From Phoronis ovalis (Eukaryota > Phoronida > Phoronidae), in NCBI GenBank assembly GCA_028565635.1, contig JAOXYB010019904.1:1-17698 (forward strand): DNA of 17,698 bases. The letters run 5' to 3'. The translations under genes were made by a program, and so were the position numbers. The notes below the pieces were generated by a model. It was not told the DNA's origin and made no database searches. It worked only from the letters and a program-made list of their open reading frames with translations. Of this stretch, positions 15,890 through 17,698 are shown piece by piece. Each line of letters starts with the position of its first letter. Position 1 is the stretch's first letter.

Positions 15890-17698
15890 GTAAACACTGG
15901 AATTTTTTTATTATGCAACTGAAAACTAATGATGGTAATGTGTAGAAAGATGATACCATATACCATACATATGCAAAAAGAAGATACCACATGCAATACA
16001 TTATATGTACATATACATGTAGTTACTATAAAACATTTTAGTTTATCTGAGATGTCACAGAATTTACTTTAATAATTTAGCAATTATCTTCAATACATAC
16101 TATTACAGTCTGTGGTGAGCTTGTTAGAGAGGAATTGAGAGATTTCTACAACCGGAAATTATGTAACATTCGACCACTCAACTGGTGTCCAGGTTTCAAG
16201 CTTTCGATGGAAGAAACCTACACAACACTGACTTTACTTAGGAAAGAACAGTTGGTATTTTATCCTAATAATTGACGGTGCACCCGTAAATTTATTCTAA
16301 AATAATGTACTGCATAGATATCATGTATATTGGCTTGATAACAATACACAAAAAAAAAACCGACTCAAGATGACTTATTGTGAATTAGATATTGCTGAAA
16401 CACCCTTTCCATGCTTAACCACAGATAACAAATGCTGAATTCCTCTGTCCCAGAAAGGGAGTTTTAAAAGTTTACTGTGAAAAATGCATTACTGTACTAA
16501 TTTTTCAGTCCGATTATATGTATAAAATTAGCATAATTATTTAATATATTAAATAAAACTATATAACAGATCATTACCATTTCAATCAAAACATTTCCAT
16601 TATTAACTCGCCTTGCATGACCGGTACTCTTGTATAAGAGGTGGAGTGTTTAGGTCAAGGTTTCTCATGTCCGGTGTGTACGCATGAATCGTTCCAGATG
16701 GTATGATATAATATAATGTTATGCACCTGTCCAAAATTAAAATTAAGTTTTAAATAATTTATATAATTTATATTTATACAGTTAGCATGGCATTATATGA
16801 TATACTTATACAAGTATGAATCATGCAATGTGTAGGGATAATAAATAAAAGCCAGCTGTAATCAAAGTAGCATAGGACAAAATATCTATGACCTACAGCA
16901 CAACAACAATTATGACAGTGTAGTTACTTACTGTATGAATACTTCTCTTTTATATAGTGACCAAGAACAACAAGAACAAGTTATAAAACCTTGCGATATC
17001 TTTGATGATACGGAGGATGTCAAAAGCCCCAAAAGGACATTAATAGAAGGTGCTCCTGGTACAGGCAAGTCAACATTGTGTAGGAAATTTCTGCTTGAAT
17101 GGGCAAACCCACATGATGATGAACAAAGCAGAATCAATCACTTTGAACTTGTAATATTCATAGAAGCCAGACAAGTTGTAAACCATATCAAATCTGAAAT
17201 TTTTAATCAGTTGTTTCCTCAAGATTTTACACTTACTGAGGATGCAGTTTGGGATTATTTAACAGAATGCCAGAATAAGATACTTATAATTATTGATGGT
17301 TATGATGAGCTAGAGGCTCCAAATGATGACGTCGTCCAATTATTAGAAGGTAAATTTATGCGTAAAGCTTGTGTATTAGTAACTAGTCGGCCTGGTCAGT
17401 CACTAGAGTTTTATGGTTTCTTTGACAAGCATATTACCAATAACGGGTTTAGTAAAGAACAAGCTTTTGAGTTTATAGATAGGTATGCCAACAATACTCA
17501 CAAAAGTGAGGAATTTGTAAGCAATGCACAAAACTTATTCTTTAGTAACAGGGTAGTCAGAGATCTATTCTTTACTCCTCTCACTTTGCTGTTTATATTA
17601 CTCTTGATGGAGGAAAGAGAAGAGGGTATAGTAGAGTTTACAAGTATAACTAAACTGTATACTGATATGATTACTGCTGTGTGCAGGCGTTATTGTAA
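15653..17698 (+). CDS. NACHT-domain NLR-type protein (5' part, open at right edge)
   Basis: This is a predicted cytosolic STAND-class NTPase of the NLR type. Family knowledge: the NACHT domain binds nucleotide and oligomerises after a sensor region detects a signal, so that an N-terminal domain can start an innate immune or cell-death response. Three exons are supported: 15653-15889 (charged linker), 16109-16250 (pre-NACHT segment with NWCPGFKLSMEETYTTLTLL) and 16958-17698 (NACHT). Walker A is GAPGTGKST, Walker B is ILIIIDGYDEL, a sensor-like TSRPG follows, and then FFTPLTLL. No CARD, death or pyrin domain was recognised upstream, so the N-terminal exon(s) may be missing from this model or the protein may lack one. 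The C-terminal part is beyond the window. The gene runs divergently from MSH5. Confidence 0.9.
16109..16250 (+). CDS. NLR gene, pre-NACHT exon
   Basis: The acceptor is TACTATTACAG, ending 16108. After two bases completing a codon, the frame reads CGELVREELRDFYNRKLC, then NIRPLNWCPGF, KLSMEETYTTLTLL and RKE. The pattern of a helix with a Tyr, then PL-W-PGF and a helix with Y-x-x-L, is what usually precedes NACHT P-loops in invertebrate NLRs. The donor is uncertain. Ending at 16250 (ACA/GTTGGT) is in phase with an exon starting at 16958. Ending at 16254 (TTG/GTATTT) is in phase with one starting at 16899. A frame stop follows at 16273-16275. Confidence 0.8.
16255..16957 (+). other. NLR intron between pre-NACHT and NACHT exons
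   Basis: This roughly 700-bp AT-rich intron has no coding similarity in its main part. The last 110 bases are open in the NACHT frame (from 16845) and might be partly exonic if the acceptor at 16897-16898 is used. No repeat structure was recognised. Confidence 0.65.
16958..17698 (+). CDS. NLR gene, NACHT exon (continues past window)
   Basis: A pyrimidine-rich acceptor (ACTTCTCTTTTATATAG, ending 16957) leads into one base plus 246 codons, still open at the edge. Counting the first full codon (16959) as residue 1: Walker A GAPGTGKST at 31-39, Walker B ILIIIDGYDEL at 108-118, the arginine of TSRPG at 144, and the proline of FFTPLTLL at 207. The key Lys and Asp residues are intact and there is no stop or frameshift. 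The family is clear; the subtype is not, because the terminal domains are absent. The frame is also open back to 16845, so an earlier acceptor at 16897-16898 would add about 20 residues. Confidence 0.93.

Noticed and set aside
16928-17137. Minus-strand open frame over the NACHT exon
   Set aside because: It is antisense to the Walker A region of a clear coding exon and is a shadow frame.

Overview
The window is nuclear DNA from a metazoan. It is AT-rich (roughly two thirds A+T by eye), has little coding sequence, has GT-AG introns, and carries many short non-autonomous repeats. Two genes are recognisable: the meiotic MutS homologue MSH5 and a NACHT-domain (NLR-type) gene. NACHT-NLR genes, together with GGGGGTACT-ended interspersed repeats, fit a marine invertebrate such as a hemichordate, echinoderm, cephalochordate, cnidarian or lophotrochozoan. 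I cannot resolve the group further.

Layout. The MSH5 5' half lies on the minus strand. Its ATG exon is at 10357-10532, followed by exons at 8791-8914, 5330-5416 and 4040-4117. All three joined junctions keep the frame (phases 0, 1, 1) and the joined peptide follows known MSH5 proteins. From 4039 down to 1 I found no further MSH5 exon, so intron 4 probably continues past the left edge. The NLR gene lies on the plus strand, with exons at about 15653-15889, 16109-16250 and 16958-17698. It is still open at the right edge, so the C-terminal part (winged helix and any repeat domain) is outside the window. The two genes point away from each other, about 5 kb apart.

Repeats explain much of the rest. 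(1) A repeat of about 800 bp full of AGGTCA/TGACCT half-sites is present as 4454-5241 (+), 6351-6862 (+, partial) and 9038-9795 (-), all in MSH5 introns. (2) Elements with G/C-rich inverted ends lie at 5513-5908 (with an 8-bp target duplication) and 9858-10258. (3) A second group, ending in GGGGGTACT...AGTACCCCC, lies at 8251-8691, 12494-12915 (8-9 bp target duplication), 13668-14131, 14185-14236 and 15187-15350, with a possible member at 12932-13440. Members share end modules but carry different internal short repeats.

MSH5 (meiotic crossover factor, partner of MSH4) and the NLR (cytosolic innate-immune type ATPase) have no known joint function, and nothing here shows that they work together. 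I found no CRISPR array, rRNA, confident tRNA or complete autonomous transposon. Most short open frames are chance frames in AT-rich DNA or in repeats.
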